A DNA stretch of 64,000 nt, taken from contig NZ_PPXC01000011.1 in assembly GCF_002909445.1 (NCBI RefSeq), positions 62,001 through 126,000 of the forward strand. Reading direction: 5' to 3'. Positions within the stretch are counted from its first letter, which is position 1. Each line of letters begins with the position of its first letter. Shown here in pieces: positions 9,143 to 18,190 of this stretch. This DNA comes from Arthrobacter glacialis (lineage in GTDB: Bacteria > Actinomycetota > Actinomycetes > Actinomycetales > Micrococcaceae). Made by a program: the position numbers and the translations under genes. The notes under the pieces were generated by a model. It had not been told where the DNA came from. It saw only the letters and a list, made by a program, of their open reading frames with translations, and searched no databases.

Positions 9143-10804
9143 ATGTCCAACGCATCTGCACACACTGGTTCCGACGATCACAAGCTGCCCGACGGCGGCA
9201 AGAACGGGACGCCTTCGCAAGAGTCCGGCCAGGGCGGCACGGATCTATCCGTTGCCGAAATTGAAGCCGTAATTGACCGGATCTTGGCGAAGGACGCGGC
9301 AACAAGCCGTGCTGTGCGTGCCGACAGCGACCTGGACGCACAGGATCCCCACGGCGGCACTCCGGCCACCCGCCCTTTGGGAGGGCAGGCCCAGGCGGTG
9401 TCCACCTTGGACTTCCAACACAGCAGCTTTGATGGTGCCCAGGAAGAGCTTGCCGAGCGTAACGCCCTGCGCCGCCGGTCCGGGCTGTCCACGGAACTTG
9501 AAGACGTCACAGAGGTGGAATACCGCCAGCTGCGATTGGAGCGGGTTGTCTTGGCCGGCCTGTGGTCCCAGGGCACCATGGCCGACGCCGAGAATTCCTT
9601 GCGCGAGCTGGCGGCACTGGCCGAAACAGCCGGCTCCGAGGTTTTGGATGGCATGGTGCAGCGACGTGCCAAGCCGGACCCGGCCACCTATCTTGGTACA
9701 GGCAAGGCCCAGGAGCTCAAGGAAATTGTCCAAGCCACAGGCGCGGACACGGTGATCATTGACGGGGATCTGGCCCCGTCCCAGCGGCGCACCCTGGAAG
9801 AAGTTGTCAAGGTCAAGGTCATTGACAGGACGGCGTTGATCCTGGACATCTTCGCCCAGCACGCCAAATCCCGTGAAGGCCGCGCCCAGGTGGAGCTGGC
9901 CCAAATGGAATACCTGCTGCCGCGCCTGCGCGGCTGGGGCGAATCCATGTCCCGCCAGGCTGGTGGGCGGGTGGGTGCCGCCGGTGGCGGTATTGGTTCC
10001 CGTGGCCCGGGTGAAACCAAGATGGAGCTCGACAGGCGCAAAATCCGCACCAAGATGGCCAAGCTGCGCCGCGAGATTGCCGCGATGAAGCCGGCTCGCG
10101 ACACCAAACGCGCCAACCGCAAGCGCAACAATGTGCCCTCCGTGGCCATTGCCGGCTACACCAATGCCGGAAAGTCTTCCCTGCTGAACCGTCTCACCGA
10201 CGCTGGGGTGCTGGTGGAAAACGCCTTGTTCGCCACCTTGGACCCCACGGTGCGCAAGACCGAAACAGCCGATGGCCTGGGTTACACCCTGGTGGATACC
10301 GTGGGTTTTGTGCGGTCGCTGCCCACCCAATTGGTGGAGGCTTTCCGCTCCACCTTGGAAGAGGTGGCTGATGCGGATTTGATCTTGCACATTGTGGACG
10401 CCTCCCACCCCGATCCTGAGGGCCAGATTGCTGCCGTGCGGACAGTCTTCGCTGAAGTGGAAGCCCTGCAGATTCCTGAGCTGATCATCTTGAACAAGGT
10501 GGATATTGCTGACCCGTTTGTGGTGGAACGTCTGCGCCAGCACGAGGCCAACACTGTGGTGGTTTCCGCCCGAACCGGGCAAGGCATCGATGAGCTGCTC
10601 CAAGCCATCAGCGAAGCAATTCCACACCCCAGCGTCACCTTGACTCTGCTCATCCCGTACGACCGAGGCGATGTTTTGAACAAGCTGCACCGCTCCGACG
10701 CGGAAATCATCACGCTGGAGCATGGCGAGCACGGAACTGTGGCCCACGTCCGGGTCCGCGAAGATCTGGCAGCTGAGGTTGAACCGTTTGTCCAACATGG
10801 ATGA
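9143..10804 (+). CDS. hflX: GTPase HflX
   Basis: 553 residues. Ribosome-associated GTPase that splits or rescues stalled ribosomes after stress. N-terminal HflX domain (about 130-330, with GKAQELKEIV, DGDLAPSQRRTLEE, and the glycine-rich [24 protein letters not shown]), then the G domain: G1 GYTNAGKSSL, G3 DTVGFVRSLP, G4 NKVD. I chose ATG 9143 because GAGGAG lies 3-8 bases upstream; an in-frame TTG at 9116 lacks this. An acidic, low-complexity N-terminal extension of about 100 residues is common in this group. It overlaps the helicase gene by 8 bases. Confidence 0.95.
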   Translation: MSNASAHTGSDDHKLPDGGKNGTPSQESGQGGTDLSVAEIEAVIDRILAKDAATSRAVRADSDLDAQDPHGGTPATRPLGGQAQAVSTLDFQHSSFDGAQEELAERNALRRRSGLSTELEDVTEVEYRQLRLERVVLAGLWSQGTMADAENSLRELAALAETAGSEVLDGMVQRRAKPDPATYLGTGKAQELKEIVQATGADTVIIDGDLAPSQRRTLEEVVKVKVIDRTALILDIFAQHAKSREGRAQVELAQMEYLLPRLRGWGESMSRQAGGRVGAAGGGIGSRGPGETKMELDRRKIRTKMAKLRREIAAMKPARDTKRANRKRNNVPSVAIAGYTNAGKSSLLNRLTDAGVLVENALFATLDPTVRKTETADGLGYTLVDTVGFVRSLPTQLVEAFRSTLEEVADADLILHIVDASHPDPEGQIAAVRTVFAEVEALQIPELIILNKVDIADPFVVERLRQHEANTVVVSARTGQGIDELLQAISEAIPHPSVTLTLLIPYDRGDVLNKLHRSDAEIITLEHGEHGTVAHVRVREDLAAEVEPFVQHG

Positions 10805-12824
10805 CACTGAATTCTCGCAACAAGCACTGGAACTTCTGGACCGGGCTGTTGAAGCCATGGGCGGCCAGCGCCGTGACGGCCAGCATGAGATGGTGCGCCG
10901 CGTGGTGGACGCCATTGAAAGTGGCGACCACCTGCTGGTGCAGGCAGGGACTGGCACCGGAAAGTCGCTGGCCTATCTGATCCCGCTGATTGTCAATGCC
11001 CTCACCAGTGACAAACCGGCAGTGGTGGCCACGGCCACCTTGGCGTTGCAGGCCCAGATCGTGGGCCGCGATGTGCCGCGCCTTTTGGCTGCCCTGGAAC
11101 CTGTTTTGCCGCGCGCCATTGATGTTGCCCTGGTCAAGGGCCGCAGCAATTACGTGTGCAAGCAAAAACTAGGCGGCGGTTTCCCCTCCGAGGACACCGG
11201 CGAAGGGGCCTTGTTTACCCTGGGTGAAGATTCTTCCGTCACTCACCTGCCGGGCGCAACCACTGGCCCCACCTCCGCGCTGGGGCGTGAAGTGGTGCGT
11301 CTGCGTGAGTGGGCACAGGACACCGAGACGGGCGACAGGGACGAGCTGATCCCCGGAGTTACCGACAAGGCGTGGCGGCAGGTGTCGGTCACCTCCATGG
11401 AATGTCTGGGGGCGCAAAAGTGTCCACTGGCCACAGAATGCTTCTCGGAACTGGCTCGCGCCCGCGGCGCCGAGGCTGACATCGTGGTGACAAACCACGC
11501 CATGCTGGCCATCAGCGCGTTTGAAGGCATTGCTGTTCTGCCCGACTACGACGTGGTGGTGGTGGATGAGGCCCATGAATTGCAGGACCGGGTCACTGGT
11601 GCCGTCACCGGGCAGTTGTCGGTGCAAATGGTGCAGGCAGCTGCCTCCAGCACCCGCAAACACACGGCGGTTTCCGTTGACGCAATTCACGCCAGCGCTG
11701 CAGCGCTTGACCTGGCCTTCGCCGGCACGGCCGAGGGCCTGCTGCCCAATGGTCTGAATCAAACTCAAAGCCAAGCGATTGAACAAGTGCGCGACGCCGT
11801 TCGGGCGGCACTCTCAGATTCCAAGCCCGAGGGCAATGCAGCCGTGGACGGTGGCCGTTCCATTGCCCGGGCCCGGCTGAACCTGATCTTTGACCTGTGC
11901 GAGCGGATGCTGGTCGCCGCTGAGGCGCGTGAGGTGGTGTGGGCCTCGCGGCCAGGAAGTTTCACCCCCGGCAAGGGCTACCAGAAGGCGGACGACGGCG
12001 AGCCGGCAGTCATCAACATCGCACCGCTCAGTGTGGCCATGAAACTGCGAGAGGGCCTGTTTGCTGACCGTACTGTGGTGCTGACGTCGGCAACGCTGGC
12101 CATTGGGGAGTCCTTTCAGGCAACAGCTGGCGGGCTCGGCCTGTTGGGCCCCAACGCACCCGCCTGGACAGGGGCCGACGTCGGCTCTCCCTTTGACTAC
12201 CCCAAGCAAGGCATGCTCTATGTGGCAGCGCACCTGCAAAAACCCGGTTTTGGTATGTCATCCGAACAGCTCGATGAACTTGCTGCGCTGATCACCGCCG
12301 CCGGTGGCGGAACGTTGGCGTTGTTCTCCTCAAGGCGAGCAGCCGAGGATGCTGCGGAGAAACTGCGCAAGAAGCTTTCCGTCAAGATTCTTTGCCAAGG
12401 TGATTCCTCCATGGCCGGGCTCATCAAGGAATTCGCCGATGAACCCGACACCTGCCTGTTTGGCACCATGTCGCTGTGGCAAGGTGTTGACGTTCAGGGT
12501 GCCTCCTGCCGGCTGGTTGTCATCGACAGGATTCCGTTCCCGCGACCCGATGACCCCCTGGTGACAGCAAGGGCACGGGCTGTGGCACAAAGCGGCGGCG
12601 ACGGATTCATCGCCATCTCCGCCACTCACGCAGCCGTGCGCCTGGCACAGGGCGTGGGGCGCCTGATCCGCTCAAGTGCCGACAGGGGAGTGGTGGCTGT
12701 ACTCGATTCACGCCTGGCCAACGCCAGCTACGGCGGGTTCCTGCGCGCGGCCCTTCCGCCATTCTGGGCCACCAAGGACCGCGCCGTGGCTCTTGCCGCA
12801 CTGAAGCGGCTCTCCGGGAAATAA
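10797..12824 (+). CDS. dinG: DinG/XPD-family ATP-dependent DNA helicase
   Basis: 675 residues. Superfamily 2 5'-3' helicase. Walker A AGTGTGKSLAYL (about 45), DEAH box VVVDEAHEL, and the iron-sulfur cysteines between them: one in YVCKQKL and three in MECLGAQKCPLATECF. C-terminal motifs include LTSATL, LFGTMSLWQGVDV and QGVGRLIRS. The family unwinds R-loops, G-quadruplexes and repair intermediates. ATG 10797 overlaps the hflX stop by 8 bases, so they form an operon. An in-frame upstream start at 10722 would overlap hflX much further and is unlikely. No LexA box is seen in front of it. Confidence 0.93.
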   Translation: MDDTEFSQQALELLDRAVEAMGGQRRDGQHEMVRRVVDAIESGDHLLVQAGTGTGKSLAYLIPLIVNALTSDKPAVVATATLALQAQIVGRDVPRLLAALEPVLPRAIDVALVKGRSNYVCKQKLGGGFPSEDTGEGALFTLGEDSSVTHLPGATTGPTSALGREVVRLREWAQDTETGDRDELIPGVTDKAWRQVSVTSMECLGAQKCPLATECFSELARARGAEADIVVTNHAMLAISAFEGIAVLPDYDVVVVDEAHELQDRVTGAVTGQLSVQMVQAAASSTRKHTAVSVDAIHASAAALDLAFAGTAEGLLPNGLNQTQSQAIEQVRDAVRAALSDSKPEGNAAVDGGRSIARARLNLIFDLCERMLVAAEAREVVWASRPGSFTPGKGYQKADDGEPAVINIAPLSVAMKLREGLFADRTVVLTSATLAIGESFQATAGGLGLLGPNAPAWTGADVGSPFDYPKQGMLYVAAHLQKPGFGMSSEQLDELAALITAAGGGTLALFSSRRAAEDAAEKLRKKLSVKILCQGDSSMAGLIKEFADEPDTCLFGTMSLWQGVDVQGASCRLVVIDRIPFPRPDDPLVTARARAVAQSGGDGFIAISATHAAVRLAQGVGRLIRSSADRGVVAVLDSRLANASYGGFLRAALPPFWATKDRAVALAALKRLSGK

Positions 12825-12864
12825 CGCCAAGGCCCAGGAACGGGTACTTTCCGGCTACGGTCAC

Positions 12865-13033
12865 GCGAAAGGCACAGGCCCGGTATTTTCCGGCTGCTTC
12901 CCGACACTTCGGCCGCGGGCTGGGGCCACAAGCGCGAGGGACCCGCTGCGAGCTTGCGAGCGGTGGGAGCGCTTGGGGACTTTGGTGTCTCCTTGACGCA
13001 GCCTACGAAAATACCGGCGCCTGGGCCTTTCGC
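12865..13033. repeat. Imperfect inverted repeat (family D, copy 1)
   Basis: Fills most of the 255-base gap between convergent helicase and lexA. Arms are 12865-12897 (GCGAAAGGCACAGGCCCGG onwards) and 12998-13033 (ending GCCTGGGCCTTTCGC), with a GC-rich centre including CTGCGAGCTTGCGAGCGG. The segment from 12987 (GTCTCCTTGACG...CCTACGAAAATACCGG) recurs at 51149 in the argJ-argB gap. No coding potential seen. Confidence 0.7.
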
Positions 13034-13079
13034 TGGTGTTGCTGGTGCGTGCGATGCGTGCACGCGTTGTTGGGAGCCG

Positions 13080-13823
13080 TCAGAGGCTGCGCAGTACTGA
13101 TACAACCTTGCCCATGATGGTCGCGTGGTCGCCCAAGATGGGTTCGTAGCGCGTGTTCTGGGGCAAAAGCCAGGTGTGGCCGTCACGCTGGCGGAAGGTC
13201 TTCACCGTGGCTTCGTCCTCCAACAGGGCAGCCACAATGTCGCCGTTGTTGGCGGTGGGCTGTTGACGCACCACCACCCAGTCCCCATCGCAGATTGCCG
13301 CGTCGATCATTGAATCGCCTTGCACCTTAAGCATGAACAATTCTCCGCTGCCCACAATCTGGCGTGGCAACGGCATGATGTCATCCACGGACTGGTCGGC
13401 CAGTATGGGGCCACCAGCTGCAATGCGTCCCACAAGAGGAACAAATGCGGTGTCCGAGGAACTGCTCAGCTCAGCGAAGTTGAGTCCATTGGAGCTGCGC
13501 AACTTCGACGGGGCGCTGACCCCCTCAATCTCCACCTCGCCGTCGTCCAGAACCAGCGGGATCAAAACTTCCATGGCTCGGGGACGTTTGGGGTCACGAC
13601 GCAAGTAGCCATGGCGCTCAAGCTGGGTCAACTGGTGCGTGACGCTGGAAAGGCTGGCCAGCCCCACGGAGTCGCCGATTTCACGCATGGAGGGTGGGTA
13701 GCCCTTGTCAGCAATGGAGCGCTGGATGCACTCGAGAATCTTTTTCTGCCGAACAGTGAGCCCCTTCATGCCAGCGCGACTGGGCGCTTGGGGGATGCGG
13801 TGCGGAGGTTCTTGAAGCGCCAT
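13080..13823 (-). CDS. lexA: LexA repressor
   Basis: 247 residues. SOS repressor and self-cleaving protease. N-terminal winged helix (about 21-85: [36 protein letters not shown]). The cleavage site is Ala136-Gly137 in GRIAAGGP; Ser171 (VQGDSM) and Lys208 (EATVKTF) form the catalytic dyad. I chose ATG 13823 because an AAAGGA ribosome binding site precedes it; the frame stays open upstream to 13907 but without a good start. The upstream LexA boxes show autoregulation and co-control of the divergent LysM gene. Confidence 0.97.
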   Translation of the reverse strand: MALQEPPHRIPQAPSRAGMKGLTVRQKKILECIQRSIADKGYPPSMREIGDSVGLASLSSVTHQLTQLERHGYLRRDPKRPRAMEVLIPLVLDDGEVEIEGVSAPSKLRSSNGLNFAELSSSSDTAFVPLVGRIAAGGPILADQSVDDIMPLPRQIVGSGELFMLKVQGDSMIDAAICDGDWVVVRQQPTANNGDIVAALLEDEATVKTFRQRDGHTWLLPQNTRYEPILGDHATIMGKVVSVLRSL

Positions 13824-13931
13824 GGTTCCGGGTCCTTTCGTGGCTGCCCTGAACAATGTCAGTGCCTGCTGGTGGACTGCATCTAGCGGCCAATCCTTGT
13901 AAACCAAGTTTAAGCCACAACAGGGGCAATA

Positions 13932-13947
13932 TCAAACATTTGTTCTA
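13932..13947. promoter_or_regulatory. LexA box 1 (lexA side)
   Basis: TCAAAC-ATTT-GTTCTA, two mismatches from TCGAAC-N4-GTTCGA, 109 bases upstream of the lexA start. Confidence 0.75.
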
Positions 13948-14000
13948 TCAACCCTTGGCAAGTGTCGTCTATAGGTGCTAAAACTGTACTAGTAGCAAAT

Positions 14001-14016
14001 TCGAACATACGTTCTA
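14001..14016. promoter_or_regulatory. LexA box 2 (LysM-gene side)
   Basis: TCGAAC-ATAC-GTTCTA, one mismatch from the consensus, 83 bases upstream of the LysM gene. With box 1 it gives one site per divergent promoter. Confidence 0.85.
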
Positions 14017-14098
14017 TCGAAGATATGAAGCATTGAATTTTGATCCAGTTGGCAGGTGTGGCCAAGGATCCAGATCCACGGTGAAAGGACGAGAAGTC

Positions 14099-14542
14099 AT
14101 GAATGCAATGGTTATCTCTGCAGGAACTCTCAGCAGTACACCCAAGGCCTTGTTTGGCGGCGGCAATGTCAGTCCCCGGCACCATCAGGCGCAGCGGCAG
14201 GCCGCGCCTGCCAAGCTGACGTTGACGCGTCGAGGCCGGCTGGTGCTCCTTGGTGTCCCGGCCTTGGTGGCATCATCGATCCTGGTGTTCGTCGCCTTGG
14301 CGATTGTTTTCAGTACGTTGGCAAGCCCCGCCCATGCGGGCGTGGAACACCTGGCCGTCGACATGGACAGCTACGCCCATTCAGTGACAGTTCTCCAGGG
14401 CGACAGTCTGTGGAGCATCGCTGGCACCACCAATCCGAATCGTGACGTTCGTGAAGTGGTTCGGGAAATTGTTGCCCTGAATGAGTTGGGTACAGGTGTG
14501 CTTCAGGCAGGCCAGCGACTGTTCGTTCCCATCCCGAAGTAG
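14099..14542 (+). CDS. LysM-domain membrane protein, YneA-like SOS division inhibitor
   Basis: 147 residues: a basic N-terminus, one transmembrane helix (about 49-73, LVLLGVPALVASSILVFVALAIV) and an extracytoplasmic LysM domain (about 95-145, VTVLQGDSLWSIA...LQAGQRLFVP). Its place divergent from lexA, sharing LexA boxes, is the same as Bacillus yneA, Rv2719c and corynebacterial divS, all known to halt division during SOS. That role is inferred here from domain and context. ATG 14099 follows AAAGGACGAG. A second ATG three codons on is possible. Confidence 0.85.
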   Translation: MNAMVISAGTLSSTPKALFGGGNVSPRHHQAQRQAAPAKLTLTRRGRLVLLGVPALVASSILVFVALAIVFSTLASPAHAGVEHLAVDMDSYAHSVTVLQGDSLWSIAGTTNPNRDVREVVREIVALNELGTGVLQAGQRLFVPIPK

Positions 14543-14652
14543 AACACCTCCGGCTAGCAATCCTGCCAAGCTGGCTCCTGGAGCTCGGGCTGAAGTGTCC
14601 GCATGCTGTCACCGTTTCGGGATTTGGCATCCTTGTCAATTAAGCTGGAGCC

Positions 14653-15750
14653 ATGGATCAGTTTGAACGTTTAGGTCAATTGCCACTCCGCGACGATCTG
14701 CGTGGACTGCATCCCTACGGCGCCCCGCAACTTGACGTTCCCATACTGTTGAACGTGAATGAAAATACCTTTGGCGTCCCGGCGGATGCCAAGGAAGCCA
14801 TTCTGGCAGCCGTGGCGGCGGAACTTGAAGGCCTCAACAGGTACCCGGACAGGGAATTCACCACCCTTCGCCAGGAATTGGCGGCGTATTTGGGCCACGG
14901 CCTCAACGAAGACAACCTATGGGCCGCAAACGGTTCCAATGAAGTCCTGCAGCAAATCCTTCAGGCCTTTGGCGGTCCGGGACGCACTGCCATGGGATTC
15001 CCGCCCACATACTCCATGTACCCCCTGCTGGCCAGTGGCACAGGTACCGGCTATATCGCCGGATTGCGCGATCAGGACTACAGCTTGTCCGCGGCATCGG
15101 CGGCGGAACAGGTGAGTGCGGCCGCCCCGAACATCGTTTTCCTCTGTTCGCCGAACAACCCCACAGGAACGGCCCTCGGCCTTGAGGTGGTGGAGGCTGT
15201 TTATGAGGCAGGAGAAGCGTCACGGTGCATTGTCATTGTTGATGAAGCGTATGCAGAATTTGCCCACACAGGAACGCCCAGTGCCCTGAGCCTGCTTGAG
15301 GGCCGACCGCGCCTGGTGGTTTCACGGACCATGAGCAAGGCGTTTGCTTTGGCCGGCGCCCGCCTTGGCTATCTAGCGGCGGCGCCGGAAGTCGCTGACG
15401 CTCTCCGTTTGGTTCGGTTGCCCTATCACTTGTCGGCCATCACCCAGGCGACTGCCGTCGCGGCCCTGCGTACCTCAACATCCCTGTTGGCCAATGTGGA
15501 GGCTATTAAAGTCCAACGGGACAGGATAGTGACGGAACTGACAAATCTTGGCCTGACGCCGGCACCCTCGGATTCAAACTTTGTCTTCTTCGGCGGACTG
15601 GAAAATCCCCATGCAGTGTGGGAAGCCTTGTTGGCTGAGGGAGTGTTGATTCGCGACGTCGGAATTCCCGGGCACCTGCGCGTGACTGCCGGCACCGAAG
15701 CTGAAACAACGGCATTCCTCAGCGGCTTGCGCGCTATCCTGGCCAGCTAG
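14653..15750 (+). CDS. hisC: Histidinol-phosphate aminotransferase
   Basis: 365-residue fold-type I PLP aminotransferase catalysing the imidazole-acetol-phosphate step of histidine synthesis. The PLP lysine lies in SRTMSKAFALAGARLGYL (about residue 229); the N-terminal LNVNENTFGVP and the NPTGTAL loop fit HisC. TAAGCT lies exactly 6 bases before the ATG, suggesting a leaderless transcript, although GGAG in the same spacer could serve as ribosome binding site. hisD, often upstream, is not next to it; hisB follows after 178 bases and a hairpin. Confidence 0.95.
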   Translation: MDQFERLGQLPLRDDLRGLHPYGAPQLDVPILLNVNENTFGVPADAKEAILAAVAAELEGLNRYPDREFTTLRQELAAYLGHGLNEDNLWAANGSNEVLQQILQAFGGPGRTAMGFPPTYSMYPLLASGTGTGYIAGLRDQDYSLSAASAAEQVSAAAPNIVFLCSPNNPTGTALGLEVVEAVYEAGEASRCIVIVDEAYAEFAHTGTPSALSLLEGRPRLVVSRTMSKAFALAGARLGYLAAAPEVADALRLVRLPYHLSAITQATAVAALRTSTSLLANVEAIKVQRDRIVTELTNLGLTPAPSDSNFVFFGGLENPHAVWEALLAEGVLIRDVGIPGHLRVTAGTEAETTAFLSGLRAILAS

Positions 15751-15766
15751 TCACGCGTGAGGACAA

Positions 15767-15800
15767 CGCTGCCAAACCGGGCACCGGAGGATTGGCAGCG
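15767..15800 (+). terminator. Hairpin after hisC
   Basis: 9-bp perfect stem CGCTGCCAA/TTGGCAGCG (15767-15775, 15792-15800) followed by GACTGTTTT; weak T tract. Confidence 0.5.
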
Positions 15801-15928
15801 GACTGTTTTGGGCATAATCAGGCCTTCTCTCCTAAACTGGTGACATACAGTGAAAAGTTCGCGAGCCTAGCCCTGCCCTGCGCCTGCAGGGGCAAGAAGG
15901 CGCGGACAAAAACCAAAGGACTTGTGCA

Positions 15929-16555
15929 ATGACTGAGAACAGCCCGCAGCCCGGCCAGGGACGCACAGCCCGTTTGGAGCGAGTAACCAGCGAGTCCAGC
16001 GTGCTGGTGGAAATCAACCTAGACGGTACCGGTGTTTCCACGATTGACACCTCAGTCCCGTTCTATGACCACATGCTGACGGCACTGTCCAAGCACTCGC
16101 TGATCGACATGAACATCAAGGCCACCGGTGACACGCACATTGACGCCCACCACACCGTGGAAGATGTGGCCATTTCCTTTGGTGAAGTTCTCAAGGAGGC
16201 CCTGGGAAACAAGGCGGGCATCCGCCGATTCGGCGAAGCCACCGTCCCGCTTGACGAGGCGTTGGCCAACGCAGTTGTCGATGTTTCCGGCCGCCCGTAC
16301 CTGGTGCATGGCGGCGAGCCCGCAGGCCAGGAGTACCACTTGATCGGCGGTCACTTCACAGGTTCCCTGACCCGCCACGTCTTTGAAGCCATCACCTTGC
16401 ACGCGCAAATCTGCCTGCACATGACTGTCATTGCCGGCCGCGATCCGCATCACATTGTTGAGGCACAGTTCAAGGCATTCGCCCGCGCCCTGCGTTCAGC
16501 CATTGAATCAGATCCCCGCGTCACAGGAATTCCATCCACGAAGGGCCTTTTGTGA
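15929..16555 (+). CDS. hisB: Imidazoleglycerol-phosphate dehydratase
   Basis: 208 residues, the monofunctional HisB normal for actinobacteria. Metal-binding histidines appear in [14 protein letters not shown] and [22 protein letters not shown] 15929 follows AAAGGA. It starts a compact run: hisB and hisH overlap by 4 bases (GTGA), then a 49 aa gene, hisA and the SseB-like gene. Confidence 0.97.
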   Translation: MTENSPQPGQGRTARLERVTSESSVLVEINLDGTGVSTIDTSVPFYDHMLTALSKHSLIDMNIKATGDTHIDAHHTVEDVAISFGEVLKEALGNKAGIRRFGEATVPLDEALANAVVDVSGRPYLVHGGEPAGQEYHLIGGHFTGSLTRHVFEAITLHAQICLHMTVIAGRDPHHIVEAQFKAFARALRSAIESDPRVTGIPSTKGLL

Positions 16556-17232
16556 GCTCCCAAGCCACCCCGTCAACAGCAGAAAACCAGCCCACAGTCA
16601 CGGTCCTGGACTATGGTTCAGGCAATGTGCGCTCCGCCGTGCGGGCCCTTGAACGCGCCGGTGCCACGGTGAAACTCAGCGCCAAGCCCGAGGACGTGTT
16701 GACTGCCGATGGCCTGGTGGTTCCAGGCGTGGGTGCCTTTGGGTCTGTCATGAGCGAGCTCAAAAGCGTTGATGCGCTGCGAATGATCGGGCGCCGTGTG
16801 GCCGGAGGCCGTGCAGTGCTGGGCATTTGTGTGGGCATGCAGGTCCTTTTTGACGCAGGATTCGAACACGGTGTCCATGAAGAAGGCATGGGGGAGTGGC
16901 CCGGAACGGTTGAGCTCCTGCCAGCTCCTGTTGTCCCGCACATGGGCTGGAACACGGTTCAGGCAGCCGAAGGTTCCATGTTGTTTGAAGGTGTTGAAGA
17001 CGAGCGCTTTTACTTTGTGCACTCCTACGGCGTGCAGAAATGGGACTTTGAGGTTCTCCAGCCCAAGATGCGCCCGCCCATGGTCACCTGGTCCGAGCAC
17101 GGTGCGCCCTTCATTGCGGCCATTGAAAACGGCCCGCTGTGCGCAACCCAATTCCACCCGGAGAAGTCCGGCGATGCGGGTGCACGCCTGTTGCGCAATT
17201 GGGTCCTGTCACTAAACAAGGCGGCAAAATAA
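16552..17232 (+). CDS. hisH: Imidazole glycerol phosphate synthase, glutaminase subunit
   Basis: 226-residue class I glutamine amidotransferase; makes ammonia for HisF. Nucleophile Cys in [13 protein letters not shown] (about residue 93), His/Glu in TQFHPEKSG (about 200-204), oxyanion loop [10 protein letters not shown]. An N-terminal tail of about 12 residues precedes [11 protein letters not shown]. Its partner hisF is not in the window. Confidence 0.96.
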   Translation: MSSQATPSTAENQPTVTVLDYGSGNVRSAVRALERAGATVKLSAKPEDVLTADGLVVPGVGAFGSVMSELKSVDALRMIGRRVAGGRAVLGICVGMQVLFDAGFEHGVHEEGMGEWPGTVELLPAPVVPHMGWNTVQAAEGSMLFEGVEDERFYFVHSYGVQKWDFEVLQPKMRPPMVTWSEHGAPFIAAIENGPLCATQFHPEKSGDAGARLLRNWVLSLNKAAK

Positions 17233-17381
17233 TGTGGTCCTTGCTTTTGATGGGCCTGGCGGGGTTGCTCATTGGCGGCGCCTACACGTTTTACCAGCAG
17301 AAAACCGCTCGATGGATACCCATCAGTTTTGCCGTGTTGGCTGTCATGTCGCTGGTGGCCGCCTACATGTTCACTCAGTGA
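17232..17381 (+). CDS. Small two-helix membrane protein in the his operon
   Basis: 49 residues, almost wholly two hydrophobic helices (about 2-20 LLLMGLAGLLIGGAYTF and 29-47 PISFAVLAVMSLVAAYMF) joined by a short polar loop QQKTARW. Its ATG shares one base with the hisH stop (TAATG), so translation is coupled; hisA follows 71 bases later. I recognise no family. A membrane protein between two cytosolic histidine enzymes is odd; it may simply be carried along, or help transport or regulation. Confidence 0.7.
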   Translation: MWSLLLMGLAGLLIGGAYTFYQQKTARWIPISFAVLAVMSLVAAYMFTQ

Positions 17382-17452
17382 GTTCCGGCGTCTAGCCCGG
17401 CGCGCACACGCTCCACTCCACATTCGCAAGTACTAGTCACGTTGAGGACCCC

Positions 17453-18187
17453 ATGACCACCCCCATTTTGGAATTGCTGCCCGCTGTCGACATTGTAGAC
17501 GGACAGGCAGTTCGCCTGGTTCAGGGCGAGGCTGGCTCTGAAACCGGCTACGGTTCGCCTCTTGAGGCGGCCCTCAACTGGCAGAACGACGGCGCCGAGT
17601 GGGTTCATCTGGTGGACCTGGACGCAGCCTTTGGCCGCGGCTCCAACGTGCACTTGCTGCGCGAAATGGTGGCAGCCCTGGACATCAAGGTTGAGCTTTC
17701 CGGCGGACTCCGTGACGACGCCTCCTTGGAAGCTGCCTTGGAACTGGGTGTGGGCCGGGTGAACCTCGGCACGGCAGCACTGGAAAACCCCGAATGGACC
17801 GCCAGGGTCATCGAAAAGTTTGGTGACAAGATCGCCGTGGGCCTGGATGTCCGCGGCACCACCTTGGCAGGCCGCGGCTGGACCAAGGAAGGTGGCGACA
17901 TCTGGGAAGTATTGGCCCGTTTGGAAGACGCCGGCTGTGCCCGGTACGTTGTCACGGACGTCACCAAGGACGGCACCCTGCGCGGCCCCAACGTTGAACT
18001 GCTGCGGGAAATGTGCACCCGCACCTCCAAGCCAGTGGTGGCCTCAGGAGGCATTTCCAGCCTTGAAGACCTGCGCGTCCTGCGCGAACTGGTGGGCGAA
18101 GGTGTTGAAGGTGCCATCATCGGCAAGGCTCTCTACTCCGGCCAGTTCACCTTGCCGCAGGCCCTAGACGTTGCAGGCCGCCGCTAA
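17453..18187 (+). CDS. hisA: ProFAR isomerase HisA/PriA
   Basis: 244-residue beta/alpha barrel. Catalytic aspartates in [14 protein letters not shown] (D13) and [15 protein letters not shown]; phosphate loops SGGLRDD and [11 protein letters not shown]. In several actinobacteria this enzyme (PriA) also does the TrpF reaction; that is plausible here but cannot be read from sequence alone. The GTTGAGGACCCC leader before ATG 17453 gives a moderate ribosome binding site. Confidence 0.95.
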   Translation: MTTPILELLPAVDIVDGQAVRLVQGEAGSETGYGSPLEAALNWQNDGAEWVHLVDLDAAFGRGSNVHLLREMVAALDIKVELSGGLRDDASLEAALELGVGRVNLGTAALENPEWTARVIEKFGDKIAVGLDVRGTTLAGRGWTKEGGDIWEVLARLEDAGCARYVVTDVTKDGTLRGPNVELLREMCTRTSKPVVASGGISSLEDLRVLRELVGEGVEGAIIGKALYSGQFTLPQALDVAGRR

Positions 18188-18190
18188 TTC

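Noticed and set aside
9245-10957. Long open frame on the minus strand opposite hflX
   Set aside because: It mirrors the hflX codon pattern and has no recognisable domain; a GC-rich antisense artefact.
11612-11640. TTGTCGGTG inside the helicase gene as a PafBC promoter
   Set aside because: No TANNNT at the right spacing; internal to a coding region.
13855-13880. ATGTCAGTG as a second RecA-NDp promoter near lexA
   Set aside because: It points away from lexA and the hexamer 8 bases downstream is TGGACT, not TANNNT.
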